This document shows positions 35,401-44,925 of a DNA stretch of 64,000 bases, in pieces; positions within the stretch are counted from its first letter, which is position 1, and each line of letters begins with the position of its first letter. The position numbers were made by a program, and so were the translations under genes. Where the stretch lies: the NCBI RefSeq assembly GCF_904846345.1, contig NZ_CAJHAJ010000010.1, positions 16,234 through 80,233 on the forward strand. The letters run 5' to 3'. The DNA comes from Psychrobacter maritimus. Lineage in GTDB: Bacteria > Pseudomonadota > Gammaproteobacteria > Pseudomonadales > Moraxellaceae. A model generated the notes under the pieces. That model was not told the DNA's origin. It was given only the letters and a program-made list of their open reading frames with translations, and searched no databases.

Positions 35401-35956
35401 AAAGCGGCTCGTTATCCATATCGACCATCAGCCACACTTGCTGCCCGTCAAACTCACCCAAGGTACTGCCGTAAGCTGTGCCAATAGGCGTGGGCTTTTG
35501 CGATAAAAAGCGCTCTGATGCATCTATCAGTGGCCATGCCTCATCGATACCATAGCCGACACTGGCCAGTACTTCATTGTTTTGATTGATAATGGCAATA
35601 CGTTGGACATGCTGCTCCGACTGCATGCGCCCGAGCCTATCTTGAATACCTTCTAACGTCGCTATCGCTGCTTGTGACTTAGTATCTGTTTTGCTTTTAC
35701 CGTCGCCTGTTTCTGTTTGCTGCTTTTCTTGCTGCTTTTCTTGCTCTAATAGTTCAGGGACGAGCTCCGCAATCGCCGGCGTATAACGAATCAGCACCGC
35801 CTCTGCCAATACTTCTTGTTCAGAATTACTGGCGCGCATGGTTTCATAAAACACCAAAATGCCACCCACCGCTGCCAATAAACAAATCGGCAAAAACACC
35901 AATATAATCAGCTGACCATAAGCACTACTGGTATCAAAACGTTTTTTGTAAGCCAT
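32435..35956 (-). CDS. gacS: Hybrid sensor histidine kinase GacS/BarA
   Basis: A ~1173-residue tripartite hybrid kinase that controls the GacA/UvrY-Rsm regulatory pathway. Order: membrane segment (15-38), periplasmic domain with a Glu/Gln/Lys-rich stretch, second segment (~195-215), HAMP, HisKA with His318 (NISHELRTPL), HATPase (Asn436, GTGLGLVISK), a degenerate receiver (565-680), a true receiver (Asp799 in FMDIQMPRMSG, Lys in VGKPI), a long disordered linker and a C-terminal Hpt (His1093, IAHRILGGS). Two oddities: about 50 Lys/Ser-rich residues interrupt the true receiver between its second helix and third strand, and the linker carries RYEKP repeats. ATG 35956 follows GGAGAG; GTG 35974 is the alternative. 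The cysM-rlmD-relA neighbourhood matches gacS in Pseudomonas and Acinetobacter. Confidence 0.93.
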   Translation of the reverse strand: MAYKKRFDTSSAYGQLIILVFLPICLLAAVGGILVFYETMRASNSEQEVLAEAVLIRYTPAIAELVPELLEQEKQQEKQQTETGDGKSKTDTKSQAAIATLEGIQDRLGRMQSEQHVQRIAIINQNNEVLASVGYGIDEAWPLIDASERFLSQKPTPIGTAYGSTLGEFDGQQVWLMVDMDNEPLYIARYRIAMALAITGLFTILILLLSLNIYSKRWIAPIYELRLQLQRTHVDNLYQPIPVESNGELNLLQQDLVKTLRRLHASFQDLKDHAEQTEDDLRLAFDEMEMQNISIRNARDAAISTSQAKSAFLANISHELRTPLNSIDGFINLLARHGELNPEQDLYVQTIRKSSAHLLALVNDVLDFSKIEAGKLVLDRHEFDLYDTIYDVVDMLSPVSAEKGLRMAVLFYNDVPMRINGDALRLKQVLTNIVGNAIKFTDSGDVVVRVSLDDHRDNYLMISVQDSGKGISLSDQKMLFQSFSQGDPSITRQYGGTGLGLVISKQLTRLMGGDIGFYDNVQENISNQGATFWFRMPAHVDVLEAATGQTIELPVLAPLASDTDEFNVLVWINHTASIQVLKASLQHLPITLTQANSLPGVLESLKERGNYWDWVIVDDDTQDDMMALLKQIRLHYQGKLAVFGYQVAADQALLNRYHANILYEPLDKRQLYAMLDTQKRSAPSGVQEPRWKGVTVLAVDDHLPNLLVLDALLSELGIHVITASSGFDAIEIISKQQTKHIKTAKTEKQSLSKKTQISKAEARDDVSKSAVNSLHLDDATTDDKGNAAHKNSIDLIFMDIQMPRMSGHEAARQIRNIETPDHHIPIIALTAHGLADEREKLIASGMNDYVGKPISQPQLLQVLQKWLGRTTSVPPITALTNDDLHAENSPSSDLPSSNFNNTLTQDSLTAYTGLTAPTYPMVKGDDSHHDADSHRDADAMSPAKITRPLSLKKIRDDYLRDSQPREDYRRETPRETQPRYEKPRYEKPRYENLRYQGQGQAPLVYPPYQMTESAKDEQTVETTQGQSNTNLGANALDTSEILNWQDALTRSANKPDLAAKLIIMMLDTINDEKQALMQAWESRNRSALAQIAHRILGGSRYTGVPQLRQASQDLEDKCLLNIQHTTPAQFAMLEPYYEALLTALNNLQTLDLSAYPQLNYHRLSENDMTWKMI

Positions 35957-36418
35957 GCTGGGTTTACTCTCCACTGATATTGGTGACAGATATTATTGAT
36001 GATAAATATTGTACGATGCGCCTATGTGTTAATAATTGGCTAAGCACTAACGGCAAGCCAGCAATTATAACTTGAGATTATCTTAGCAGGATTCTATCAA
36101 AGGCAGTTAGCCATTCATTGACTCATCTTCATTAACCAATGCTTATTAAGCAAGCGTTATTGCTCAACAAGTCGCGCCTAATATTTATGCTTAATAACTT
36201 ATACATTAATGTAAATACACAAGGTTATAAACAAATAAGCTATCCTCAATAAAAATTTATGCATTAAGCGCAGCTGAAAACAAAATGATATAATGACGCA
36301 ACTTTTTATTGCGTCACCCTCAATACCTGATAGTCATGAAGTACTGGCCTGTTAATGTCTTAGTACCTATCATTTAAACAGCGCCTATTAAAAACTTAAT
36401 AATTAATAAGGATACCTT
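35957..36418. other. Divergent gacS / cysM regulatory region
   Basis: 462 AT-rich bases without a supported gene. Promoters for both genes must lie here. I found no repeat or hairpin strong enough to report. Confidence 0.45.
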
Positions 36419-37405
36419 ATGTCCGCTACGGCCCAGTCAAACGCCAATTTTATTACGCAAATCACTGACCTTGCCGATTGCGTAGGTCAGACGCCATTGG
36501 TTAAATTGCATCGTCTGCCTGAGCAAGAGCAGATTGCCAATGGGGCCGTGGTACTTGCAAAGCTTGAAGGTAATAACCCTGCCGGCTCGGTAAAAGACCG
36601 TCCAGCGTTCAATATGATTTATCAGGCTGAGCTACGTGGTGATATTAAACCGGGTGATATGCTGATTGAAGCCACCAGCGGCAATACCGGTATAGCTTTA
36701 GCCATGGTTGCGGCGATGCGCGGTTATCCGATGACCTTATTAATGCCAACCAACTCGACCCAAGAGCGTAAGGATGCCATGACCGCTTACGGCGCGACGC
36801 TAATCGAAGTCGACGAAGGTATGGAGGCGGCACGCGATATGGCGCTGCAGATGCAAGCGGATGGTAAAGGTATCGTCTTAGACCAATTTAATAATCCTGA
36901 TAATAAACAAGCACATTATCTCACCACCGGTCCTGAGCTATGGGCGCAAACGGACGGTAAAATCACTCACTTTATCAGCTCTATGGGCACCACTGGCACC
37001 ATCACTGGGGTGGCGCAATATCTTAAAGAGCAAAACCCTGATGTTAAAATCATCGGTTTGCAGCCTGATGAAGAAGCGTCTATCGCCGGTATTCGCCGCT
37101 GGCCTGCTGCTTACATGCCGGGTATTTTTGAAGCCGACTTGATTGATGACATCATGGATGTTGATCAACATATCGCCGAAGTCTATATGCGCAAATTGGC
37201 CAAAACCGAAGGCATTTTTGCTGGCGTATCCTCAGGCGCAGCCGCTTGGGCAGCCGTCGAAGTCGCAAAAGAAAATCCAGACGCGGTTATTGCCTTTATC
37301 GTTTGTGATCGCGGCGATCGTTATTTATCAACCGGCTTATATAACGTTATCGACAACGATGCTGACGACAGTAACGTGAAAGACAATCTAGATAGTGAAA
37401 AATAA
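36419..37405 (+). CDS. cysM: Cysteine synthase B (O-acetylserine/thiosulfate sulfhydrylase)
   Basis: A 328-residue PLP enzyme. The PLP lysine is in NPAGSVKDRPA, the CysM version of the motif, followed by the substrate loop ATSGNTGIALA and the phosphate-binding GTTGTITG. CysM makes cysteine from O-acetylserine and sulfide or thiosulfate. AAGGA lies upstream of ATG 36419. The C-terminal ~15 residues (NDADDSNVKDNLDSEK) are an acidic tail beyond the usual end. Position next to gacS is conserved in Pseudomonadales. Confidence 0.95.
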   Translation: MSATAQSNANFITQITDLADCVGQTPLVKLHRLPEQEQIANGAVVLAKLEGNNPAGSVKDRPAFNMIYQAELRGDIKPGDMLIEATSGNTGIALAMVAAMRGYPMTLLMPTNSTQERKDAMTAYGATLIEVDEGMEAARDMALQMQADGKGIVLDQFNNPDNKQAHYLTTGPELWAQTDGKITHFISSMGTTGTITGVAQYLKEQNPDVKIIGLQPDEEASIAGIRRWPAAYMPGIFEADLIDDIMDVDQHIAEVYMRKLAKTEGIFAGVSSGAAAWAAVEVAKENPDAVIAFIVCDRGDRYLSTGLYNVIDNDADDSNVKDNLDSEK

Positions 37406-37534
37406 AAAGTACGCAGTAGAAAGTCAGAAATAGAATGTACACACAATGCAGCAGCATAAGCGAATAAATCATAAGCTCAGCAATGATATTTTTATCAGTC
37501 ATCAACCAAAACCAATAGTTAGGTAGGATTATTT

Positions 37535-38359
37535 ATGTCAAACGCCCTTTCGTCCAAACCTATCTTGGTCTTTGATATTGAGACGGTTGCCGATACCGAG
37601 GCTGCCCGCCGTATTTACCCGCAATTGGCCGAGCTAAACGATGCCGATGCCTTAAGCGCATTGACGGCGCTGCGACTCCAAGAAGCGGGACATGACTTTA
37701 TGCGTTTGCCGCTGCAGCGTATTGTCTGTATTTCTGCCCTTTATATTAAAGACGGTCAATTTTCTTTATTTTCTTTGACGGCAGATAAGTTTAGCGAAAA
37801 AGACATTCTGAGCAAATTTTTCCGTGCATTCAGTGATATTGAAAAGCTGCCGCAGCTGATTAGTTGGAACGGCTCAGGCTTTGATATTCCGGTGCTTATT
37901 TATCGCGCGATGCAGTATGACTTATCAGCGCCGTGGTTATTTGAAGAAGGCGAACGCATCAAAAACATGCGCTTTGATAACTATGTTAATCGTTTCCATA
38001 CTCGCCATCTTGATTTGATGGACAGATTTAGCCAATACGGTGCCAGCCGCCGTGAAGCTATGGATGTCGTTGCCAGTCTTTACGGCTTACCCGGTAAAAC
38101 CGATGTTGATGGCAGCATGGTTGGCGATCTGGTCAGTAATGGCGATTGGCAAACGTTGTCAATATATTGCGAATCGGATGTGATGAATACCTGGCTGATA
38201 TACCTGCGCTGGTTACGGTTGACCGGTCAATTATCCTCAGCGGATTTTGATGCTTGGCAACAGCAAAGCCGTGATTATTTGGCAAATTATACCCAAGCAG
38301 ATGGCAGCCCACGCCATCATGAATTTATCGCCGATTGGTCATCTGCGCCTGCACCATAG
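37535..38359 (+). CDS. Predicted 3'-5' exonuclease related to the PolB exonuclease domain
   Basis: A 274-residue DEDD-superfamily protein of the DNA_pol_B_exo2 type. The metal-binding residues are visible in FDIETV (Exo I), SWNGSGFDIPVL (Exo II) and YCESDVMNTW (Exo III). There is no polymerase domain. The family is found between cysM and rlmD in related genomes; its substrate is not established. TAGGAT precedes ATG 37535. Confidence 0.88.
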   Translation: MSNALSSKPILVFDIETVADTEAARRIYPQLAELNDADALSALTALRLQEAGHDFMRLPLQRIVCISALYIKDGQFSLFSLTADKFSEKDILSKFFRAFSDIEKLPQLISWNGSGFDIPVLIYRAMQYDLSAPWLFEEGERIKNMRFDNYVNRFHTRHLDLMDRFSQYGASRREAMDVVASLYGLPGKTDVDGSMVGDLVSNGDWQTLSIYCESDVMNTWLIYLRWLRLTGQLSSADFDAWQQQSRDYLANYTQADGSPRHHEFIADWSSAPAP

Positions 38360-38483
38360 CAGACATTTTTATATAACGGACGTATTTATAAAAACGTCTT
38401 TATAAAGATGACGTTTTAACAACTAACGTCTCACCCTCATTTATCGTTATTTATCATTTATTACTTATTATTAAGGCAGGTTT

Positions 38484-40025
38484 ATGCAACCCACCGATTC
38501 AAAAAACTCTACCATCTTAGATACCAGCCAACAGCCTAACGAGACTCAGACCATTACTATTCCGCCAAGTAAGAAAAAATCCAAGCCGTCATCAAAAACG
38601 CGGCGCCGTTTGAAAGATGCTGAGCCACTACCTTTTAATATCGATGGCTTGTCACATGATGGTCGCGGCGTTGCAGTATATGGTAATGGCTTTGGTGAAG
38701 CCGACGGTCATATCGAAGACAAACATGGCAAAAAGATTTTTGTTAGCTTTGCGCTACCGGGCGAAAGTGCCTTAGTCAAAATTACCAATAGCCGTACCAG
38801 CTTTGAAGAAGGTGATGCGGTGAGCATTACTGCCAATCCAAACCCTGAGCGCGCTGTACCGCCCTGCCCACATTTTGGTGTCTGCGGTGGCTGTAATCTG
38901 CAGCATTGGCAGCCAGAAGGTCAAATCAACTTTAAGCAATCTGTGCTTGCTGAAATGCTTATCCATCAAGCCAATGTTGAACCAGAGCATTGGCTCGCAC
39001 CAGTAGTTGGCGATCGCTTAGGTTACCGTACCAAAGCACGATTGGGCGTCCGTTATGTCGCCAAAAAAGAAACCGCCTTGGTTGGTTTCCGTGAGCGCTC
39101 AAGCAACTTTTTAGCAGAGTTAAATGAGTGTCATATCTTAGACCCACGGATTGGTTTTGAGATTGAAAACTTAAAAGCACTTATTAGCACGCTCGAGAGC
39201 CGTGACAAAATTGCCCAGCTTGAACTGGCTATGGGTGAAGCAATGCCAGAACTGCCCGATGGCAATCAGCCGGTTGCGCTTATCGTGCGTAATTTAGCGC
39301 CATTATCAGATGCTGATGTCGAGAAGCTAAAAACGTTTTTTGCAGCGCGCAATTGGCAATTATATTTACAGTCAAAAGGCGCCGATAGCATTCAGCGTAT
39401 TGCCTTGACGGAGAATGACGATATGAGTGAGCAGTTTGGGCGCTTATATTATCAATTACCAGAGTATGATTTGACGTTTGAGTTTATCCCAACGGACTTT
39501 ACCCAAGTCAATTTATCGGTAAACCGGCAGATGACCAAGCTTGCTTGTGATTTGTTAGACTTAAAAGCTGGCGAACGCGTGCTAGATTTATTCAGTGGTT
39601 TGGGCAACTTCAGCTTACCACTAGCGCGTTTAGTCGGCGAAACGGGCTCGGTGGTCGGCGTTGAAGGCAGTGAAGCCATGACTGCGCGCGCGGCCGACAA
39701 TGCTCGTCGCAACGGCATTAATAATACTGAGTTTTATAGCCAAGATTTAACCCAAGATTGCACCGATAAACCTTGGGCCAATCAGGGCTTTGATGCGTTA
39801 CTCATTGACCCACCGCGTTCGGGCGCTTGGGAAATTATGCAATATCTGCCGAAATTTAACGCCGAACGTATTGTCTATGTTTCTTGCAACCCTGCTACCC
39901 TCGCCCGCGATACCAAAGCCTTATTAGAGCAAGGCTATCGTTTGACGCATGCAGGCGTGATGGATATGTTCTGTCATACCGGTCACGTTGAGTCAATCGC
40001 GCGCTTTGAAAAAGTTTCAGCTTAG
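38484..40025 (+). CDS. rlmD: 23S rRNA (uracil1939-C5)-methyltransferase
   Basis: A 513-residue RumA/RlmD enzyme. After a basic N-terminal tail (residues 1-45) comes a TRAM domain, a [4Fe-4S] cluster motif [15 protein letters not shown], the SAM-binding motif [16 protein letters not shown], and the catalytic region IDPPRSG and [12 protein letters not shown] containing the nucleophilic Cys. It methylates U1939 of 23S rRNA. It lies between the exonuclease gene and relA. Confidence 0.95.
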   Translation: MQPTDSKNSTILDTSQQPNETQTITIPPSKKKSKPSSKTRRRLKDAEPLPFNIDGLSHDGRGVAVYGNGFGEADGHIEDKHGKKIFVSFALPGESALVKITNSRTSFEEGDAVSITANPNPERAVPPCPHFGVCGGCNLQHWQPEGQINFKQSVLAEMLIHQANVEPEHWLAPVVGDRLGYRTKARLGVRYVAKKETALVGFRERSSNFLAELNECHILDPRIGFEIENLKALISTLESRDKIAQLELAMGEAMPELPDGNQPVALIVRNLAPLSDADVEKLKTFFAARNWQLYLQSKGADSIQRIALTENDDMSEQFGRLYYQLPEYDLTFEFIPTDFTQVNLSVNRQMTKLACDLLDLKAGERVLDLFSGLGNFSLPLARLVGETGSVVGVEGSEAMTARAADNARRNGINNTEFYSQDLTQDCTDKPWANQGFDALLIDPPRSGAWEIMQYLPKFNAERIVYVSCNPATLARDTKALLEQGYRLTHAGVMDMFCHTGHVESIARFEKVSA

Positions 40026-40462
40026 CACTTGTTTTAAGCGACTAATCTTTCAAAGCATGGCTCTTTAAGCGTGGTTTTTCGAGCATGGCTTTTTAAGTGT
40101 GACATTTTAAGAAACATAACGCTCATTTTTAACCGCATCGCTTTATGCAAAAACGGATTAAGCGATAAGGTTAATAATGCTGTATGTTATCAACACCGAC
40201 ATGATCATTACAGAGCCTTGCTTGATTTGTCATTGCAAAATGAGATAATAATAACCAATATATTGAGGCCTTCTTAATCGAGATATCATGAGTCTTGGTA
40301 CTCATGGCTCTATATGTTATTTATCTCTATCATTTTATAGCTGCTAGAAAAGGATTTTTAGCGGCTGAATTGATTTATCGCTGTTATTTGCCTATCGCAA
40401 AATTTAAGTCTGCGTGGCAAATGAGGCGCTAATCAATTTTGAATAGCTAAGAGGAGTGGGCT
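40026..40462. other. rlmD-relA intergenic region with direct repeat
   Basis: 437 bases. A ~20-bp sequence, GCATGGCTCTTTAAGCGTGG (near 40056) and GCATGGCTTTTTAAGTGTGA (near 40084), is repeated with a 28-bp period and a few changes. A 68-codon ORF at 40071-40277 has no coding signature and is not accepted as a gene. The relA promoter is probably in the distal half. Confidence 0.5.
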
Positions 40463-43015
40463 ATGGTAAAAATTCGTGAAGGATTACCGCTGGTAGATGG
40501 ACAAACCACGCAAGCCGATAGCGCAACATTGGCAGCTCAACTGGTCGCGAGCCAACGCTCGCACCAGTCTGCCAATAGCTATGCCCAAATTCCACTCGAT
40601 ATCAAACATCAGCTTGCTACTCACAAGCTGCACACCACTTTTGATCGCTCTGCTCAGTATGCTTATCATAGCCATGACCCTAATCTTAAAGATGAGTATT
40701 TGGAAAATCAGCTTCTTGATGACAGCTCTACGCTTTCAGAAAAAGAGCTTGAAGCGATTGATTTAGATCAAATAAATATCGACGTCCCCACTTGGCTTGA
40801 TAATGTCGCCAAGCGTATCGGTCAAGAGTCTGTACCCAATCTTGCCGCTGCTTGCGAGTTTATCCGCAGTCACATGAATACCAGTGAATCTGAGCGCTCA
40901 GGCGCTTACGTCACGGGTATTGCGATGACCGATATTTTGACTTACCTTTATCAAGATGAAGATGCGCTCGTCGCAGCGATGCTCTATCGTAGCGCCCGTA
41001 AATCGATTATCAGCTTAACTGAAATTGAAAAAAAATTCGGTGCTGATATCTCAACCTTGGTCAAAGATACTTTGGCGATGGGTAAGCTGTCCGAGATTAT
41101 CGAAAGCAATAAGCGCTTAGAAGATCATTTTGTTAATAATCAGCGTGATCAGCTATCGAATATTTATAGCATGCTTATCTCCGTCACCAATGATGTACGC
41201 GTCGTGCTGATTAAATTGGCTGAGCGGACCTTTGCCATGCGCGAATTGACCTTTTCTAGTGAAGAGCGGCAACACCGTGTCGCGCGCGAGGTCATGACTA
41301 TTTATGCGCCATTGGCTCATAGGCTTGGTATTGCTCAGCTAAAATGGGAGCTTGAAGATTTAGCCTTCCGCTATCTTGCTCCTGAGCGCTATAAAGAGAT
41401 TGCGCGGCTATTATCAGAAAAACGTAGCGAACGTGAGTCTTACATTCAGCGCGTACAAGATAAGCTCAATGCAGCCTTAGCAGAAGCCGGTATCGAAGCC
41501 GAGGTTTCAGGGCGCGTTAAGCATATCTACTCTATTTACCGAAAAATGAAGCTCAAAGGCTTGTCCTTTGATCAGCTTTATGACATTCGCGCGCTGCGCG
41601 TTTTGGTCACCAATCCTTCGGATTGCTATCACGTTTTGGGATTGGTACACGGCTTATGGCGCTATATTCCTGAGCAGTTCGACGACTATATTACCAATCC
41701 AAAATCTAACGGTTATCGCTCGCTACATACGGCGGTCATTGCCGAAAATAAATCGCTTGAAGTACAAATTCGTACGCATGAGATGCACTTTGAAGCCGAG
41801 CTTGGCATGTGCGCGCATGTCAACTACAAAGAAGGCTTGAAGAACAAAAAGGATAATTACCTTAACCAAAGAATCAGCTCATTACGGCAACTGCTTTCTA
41901 TCAATAATGAGACGCGCAATCAGCCGCGTTCAGCCTTATTAACCGGCGAAGAATTAGAAGAAATCGAGTTTGACGAAGAAGAGCAATTGGTTGATTTTGA
42001 CGAGCTCGAGCGTATTTATATCTTTAGTCGTGATGGCGATATCACTGAGCTGCCAAAAGGCGCGACGGTACTGGATTTTGCCTATTATGTACATACGCAA
42101 GTTGGTAACCGTGCCCAAGCAGCGCGCGTCAATCAGCGTTATGTGCCGCTAACTTATCAGTTAAAGACGGGCGAACAAGTAGAGATTATTACCAAAGCAT
42201 CGCGTGAGCCGAACCGCGATTGGCTGGTCGCCTCGCTTGGTTATATTCATACCAATCGCGCGCGCTCAAAACTGCGTCAGTGGTTTAATAAGCAAGACCG
42301 CGATAAGAATATTGAGATAGGTCGCCAAATGCTTAGCAAAGAGCTTGAGCGTTTATCGGTTCATCCAAACAGTATCGATTTAAACGACTATACGCAGCAT
42401 TTTAATGTCAATAATACCGATGACATTGTCGTCGGCTTGGTGACCGGCGATATTGGTCTTAACCAGCTGACCAGTCATATTTCTCGTCAGCTACACCTAG
42501 AACCGGAAAGACCGGAAGACGACTTTACCCCTAGCATTGACACTAGAGATGCCGGGAAACTCGATGCCTATAAAATTCATATCGATGGTTTGGATAATAT
42601 CGAGATTAACCTAGCAGGCTGCTGTCATCCCGTCCACGGTGAACCTATCGCAGGCTATATTACTTTGTCACGCGGCGTCAGCGTTCATAATCGCGGCTGC
42701 CCTGAATACCTACGCTTGATTGAGCGCGACCCTGAACGCGAAATTGATGCTGCTTGGACGGTTAAATCGGGTCGTTATCAACCGGTAGATATTCATGTAG
42801 AAGCTTATGACAGACGCGGGTTACTGCGCGATTTGACCCAAATTATTGATAAAGAAAACGTCAATATCCGTCAAGTTGAAACGTTAAGTAATGATGACAA
42901 TATTGCCTTTTTAAAGTTTCATATTGAAGTTTCGGGGCTGGCCCATTTATCCAAACTACTGGCCAAACTTGAGCAGCAGCATGGTATCTTACATGCGCGC
43001 CGCGCGGTTGCCTGA
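40463..43015 (+). CDS. relA: GTP pyrophosphokinase RelA, (p)ppGpp synthetase
   Basis: An 850-residue RelA. The N-terminal hydrolase-like domain (residues 140-300) lacks the HD and ED catalytic pairs (for example AAMLYRSARKS), as in synthetase-only RelA. The synthetase domain follows (GRVKHIYSIYRKMKLKG, LYDIRALRVLV, FDDYITNPKSNGYRSLHTAV), with the acidic FDD pattern of RelA rather than the RFKD of SpoT. Then come TGS, helical, zinc-finger-like (AGCCHPVHGEPI) and ACT domains. It makes (p)ppGpp on starved ribosomes. It is about 100 residues longer than E. coli RelA, mostly from an N-terminal extension. AGAGGAG precedes ATG 40463. Confidence 0.95.
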   Translation: MVKIREGLPLVDGQTTQADSATLAAQLVASQRSHQSANSYAQIPLDIKHQLATHKLHTTFDRSAQYAYHSHDPNLKDEYLENQLLDDSSTLSEKELEAIDLDQINIDVPTWLDNVAKRIGQESVPNLAAACEFIRSHMNTSESERSGAYVTGIAMTDILTYLYQDEDALVAAMLYRSARKSIISLTEIEKKFGADISTLVKDTLAMGKLSEIIESNKRLEDHFVNNQRDQLSNIYSMLISVTNDVRVVLIKLAERTFAMRELTFSSEERQHRVAREVMTIYAPLAHRLGIAQLKWELEDLAFRYLAPERYKEIARLLSEKRSERESYIQRVQDKLNAALAEAGIEAEVSGRVKHIYSIYRKMKLKGLSFDQLYDIRALRVLVTNPSDCYHVLGLVHGLWRYIPEQFDDYITNPKSNGYRSLHTAVIAENKSLEVQIRTHEMHFEAELGMCAHVNYKEGLKNKKDNYLNQRISSLRQLLSINNETRNQPRSALLTGEELEEIEFDEEEQLVDFDELERIYIFSRDGDITELPKGATVLDFAYYVHTQVGNRAQAARVNQRYVPLTYQLKTGEQVEIITKASREPNRDWLVASLGYIHTNRARSKLRQWFNKQDRDKNIEIGRQMLSKELERLSVHPNSIDLNDYTQHFNVNNTDDIVVGLVTGDIGLNQLTSHISRQLHLEPERPEDDFTPSIDTRDAGKLDAYKIHIDGLDNIEINLAGCCHPVHGEPIAGYITLSRGVSVHNRGCPEYLRLIERDPEREIDAAWTVKSGRYQPVDIHVEAYDRRGLLRDLTQIIDKENVNIRQVETLSNDDNIAFLKFHIEVSGLAHLSKLLAKLEQQHGILHARRAVA

Positions 43016-43081
43016 CAGTTAAGCTAGCACAATTTTCCAAGAACACCTTTAATCCATAATAGAGTTTTCATAAGAAATACT

Positions 43082-44068
43082 ATGCCTGAGTTACCCGAAG
43101 TAGAAACCACCAAAACCAGCCTTACGCCGCTATTAGGTCAGCAAGTCACCAATGTCAAAGTCTTCCAACCAAAACTACGCTGGTCGATGCCTGATGATTT
43201 GACTCAACTGGTTGATTACACTTTGGATAGCGTCGAGCGCCGAGCAAAGTATTTAATTCTGAATTTTATACCCCTCGTTTCTGCGAATACCAACGCCTCT
43301 ATCCAACCTGAGCAATTAGCCCCGCGGCAACTGTTGATTCATTTGGGTATGTCAGGTAGCTTACAGCAACACAGCTATGGCACTGATAAGCGTAAACACG
43401 ATCATTTGGTGGTGACTTTTAGCGGCACTGATGATAGCCAAACACAGCTACATTATTATGATCCAAGGCGCTTTGGCTCGGTGTTATGGTTTGATGATTA
43501 TGGCCCTAAGCTACTAGATCATTTGGGTCCTGAGCCATTATCAGCAGAATTTACCGCTGATTATTTATATCATTTAATTCAACGTTCAAATAATCCAAAT
43601 CCAACCCCTAATGACAGTATCGTTAATCAAAGCAGCACTAATCAAAGCAACCCTAAAAAAGCGACGGCCAATAAAACACCTAACAAGCAACCAATCAAAC
43701 GCGCTATTAAATCCGTCATTATGGAACAACAAATCGTTGTCGGCGTTGGCAATATTTATGCGACTGAAAGTCTTTACTTATCAGGCATTCATCCTGCAAC
43801 GCCCGCTCATCAAGTTTCCTATGAGCAAATAGTTATTTTGGTTGACCATATCAAAGCAATTTTAAAAAAGGCGATAACCCTTGGCGGTTCCACCTTACGG
43901 GATTTTACCGTTGCTAGCGGCCAAACGGGTTATTTTCAGCAAACTTTAAATGTCTACGGCAGACAAGGTGAAACTTGTCCACACTGTAACACACTATTAG
44001 AAAACATTAAGCTTAATGGACGTGCCAGTGTTTTTTGCCCTGCCTGTCAGCCAATCAATAGTAAATAA
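43082..44068 (+). CDS. mutM: Formamidopyrimidine-DNA glycosylase (Fpg) with insertions
   Basis: A 328-residue base-excision repair enzyme that removes 8-oxoguanine. The catalytic Pro2-Glu3 (MPELPEVE), Lys56 (RRAKYLIL), the helix-two-turn-helix region (IVVGVGNIYATESLYLSGIHP) and the C-terminal zinc finger (CPHC and CPAC) are all intact. It is about 55 residues longer than usual because of two insertions: residues 63-81 before LLIHLGMSGSL, and residues 168-206, an Asn/Ser/Lys/Thr-rich segment just before the DNA-binding helix. Both fall in loops, so activity should be kept. Confidence 0.94.
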   Translation: MPELPEVETTKTSLTPLLGQQVTNVKVFQPKLRWSMPDDLTQLVDYTLDSVERRAKYLILNFIPLVSANTNASIQPEQLAPRQLLIHLGMSGSLQQHSYGTDKRKHDHLVVTFSGTDDSQTQLHYYDPRRFGSVLWFDDYGPKLLDHLGPEPLSAEFTADYLYHLIQRSNNPNPTPNDSIVNQSSTNQSNPKKATANKTPNKQPIKRAIKSVIMEQQIVVGVGNIYATESLYLSGIHPATPAHQVSYEQIVILVDHIKAILKKAITLGGSTLRDFTVASGQTGYFQQTLNVYGRQGETCPHCNTLLENIKLNGRASVFCPACQPINSK

Positions 44069-44397
44069 TCCCTGCTTAATAAGACTATACAGGTTTAAAG
44101 CAATATCATTGCTCAGTTACTTTAAAATGCCTATTTATAGTCCTACCTAAACTCATTTAGCATGACTCATAATAAAAAAACGCTCTGCTAATACAGATAT
44201 CCTGCGCATTTTTGTTGCTTATTAGCCTACATCTTGCTTTAATAGTGCTAATACTTACATAAATAGTGCAGACCGTTTATTTATCTGTAATATTAAGAAT
44301 AACTATCGTTGTCGCCTTATTTCTATAGGGAATTTGTCTCTGTGTGGAAATAGCAGCAGCTATTAATCATACTACTTATGAGTTTTAGGATATTATT
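44069..44397. other. Intergenic region after mutM
   Basis: 329 AT-rich bases with no supported gene and no strong hairpin after mutM. It presumably contains the promoter of the exported-protein gene. Confidence 0.45.
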
Positions 44398-44838
44398 ATG
44401 AGTGCTCCAGCTAACATGAAACGCACCGCTAAATATAAGTTACTGACCATGATGGCAAGCGTAAGCTTAATTTTTGCTAGCATGCAACCCGCTTTAGCAG
44501 CGATAGAAATTGACGAAACTGATTTTGGCCCTTCTTACGAGACCATGGCAGTAGACACGATTGTCGGTAAACCACTACAATTGGTAGCTGCGGTAGCGGG
44601 AACTGCCGCCTATATCGTAAGCTTACCCTTCTCGCTGATTGGAGGCAATGCAGATCAAGCACAGCAAAAGTTATTCGTTGAGCCATGGGATGCAATGGGA
44701 CGCTGCTTAGGCTGTACGGTTGCTGAAGACAATTACTATAAATCACAAGTCGTTGATAATAATGTCGTGCGTATTGTTGTCGATCGTCCTTCAGAGATTC
44801 TAATTAATACCAATGACTATGTAGTAGTTACGCCATAA
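44398..44838 (+). CDS. Exported small protein of unknown function
   Basis: A 146-residue protein with a signal peptide (ASVSLIFASMQPALA, cleavage after ALA) and one central hydrophobic stretch (LQLVAAVAGTAAYIVSLPFSLIGG, about residues 60-84). The segment VDTIVGKPLQLVAAVAGTA resembles a family of small proteobacterial envelope proteins seen as hypothetical or loosely called transporters; I do not assign a function. It keeps a CLGC Cys pair near residues 102-105. AGGAT precedes the ATG. The gene is single, ending at a perfect terminator. Confidence 0.75.
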   Translation: MSAPANMKRTAKYKLLTMMASVSLIFASMQPALAAIEIDETDFGPSYETMAVDTIVGKPLQLVAAVAGTAAYIVSLPFSLIGGNADQAQQKLFVEPWDAMGRCLGCTVAEDNYYKSQVVDNNVVRIVVDRPSEILINTNDYVVVTP

Positions 44839-44862
44839 GTTATAAGCATCGAGCTTATCAAT

Positions 44863-44907
44863 CGACAATAAAAAAGGCTAACTTCTCGTTAGCCTTTTTT
44901 ATTGTCG
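44863..44907. terminator. Bidirectional terminator before mscL, perfect 20-bp stem
   Basis: Bases 44863-44882 and 44888-44907 are perfect inverted copies around a 5-base loop; the stem contains GGCTAAC/GTTAGCC and A6/T6 runs. Confidence 0.95.
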
Positions 44908-44925
44908 TAAATAAATGATATGATT

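Noticed and set aside
40071..40277. 68-codon ORF between rlmD and relA
   Set aside because: No ribosome-binding site, odd composition (FKCDILRNITLIF) and overlap with a repeated, diverging sequence.
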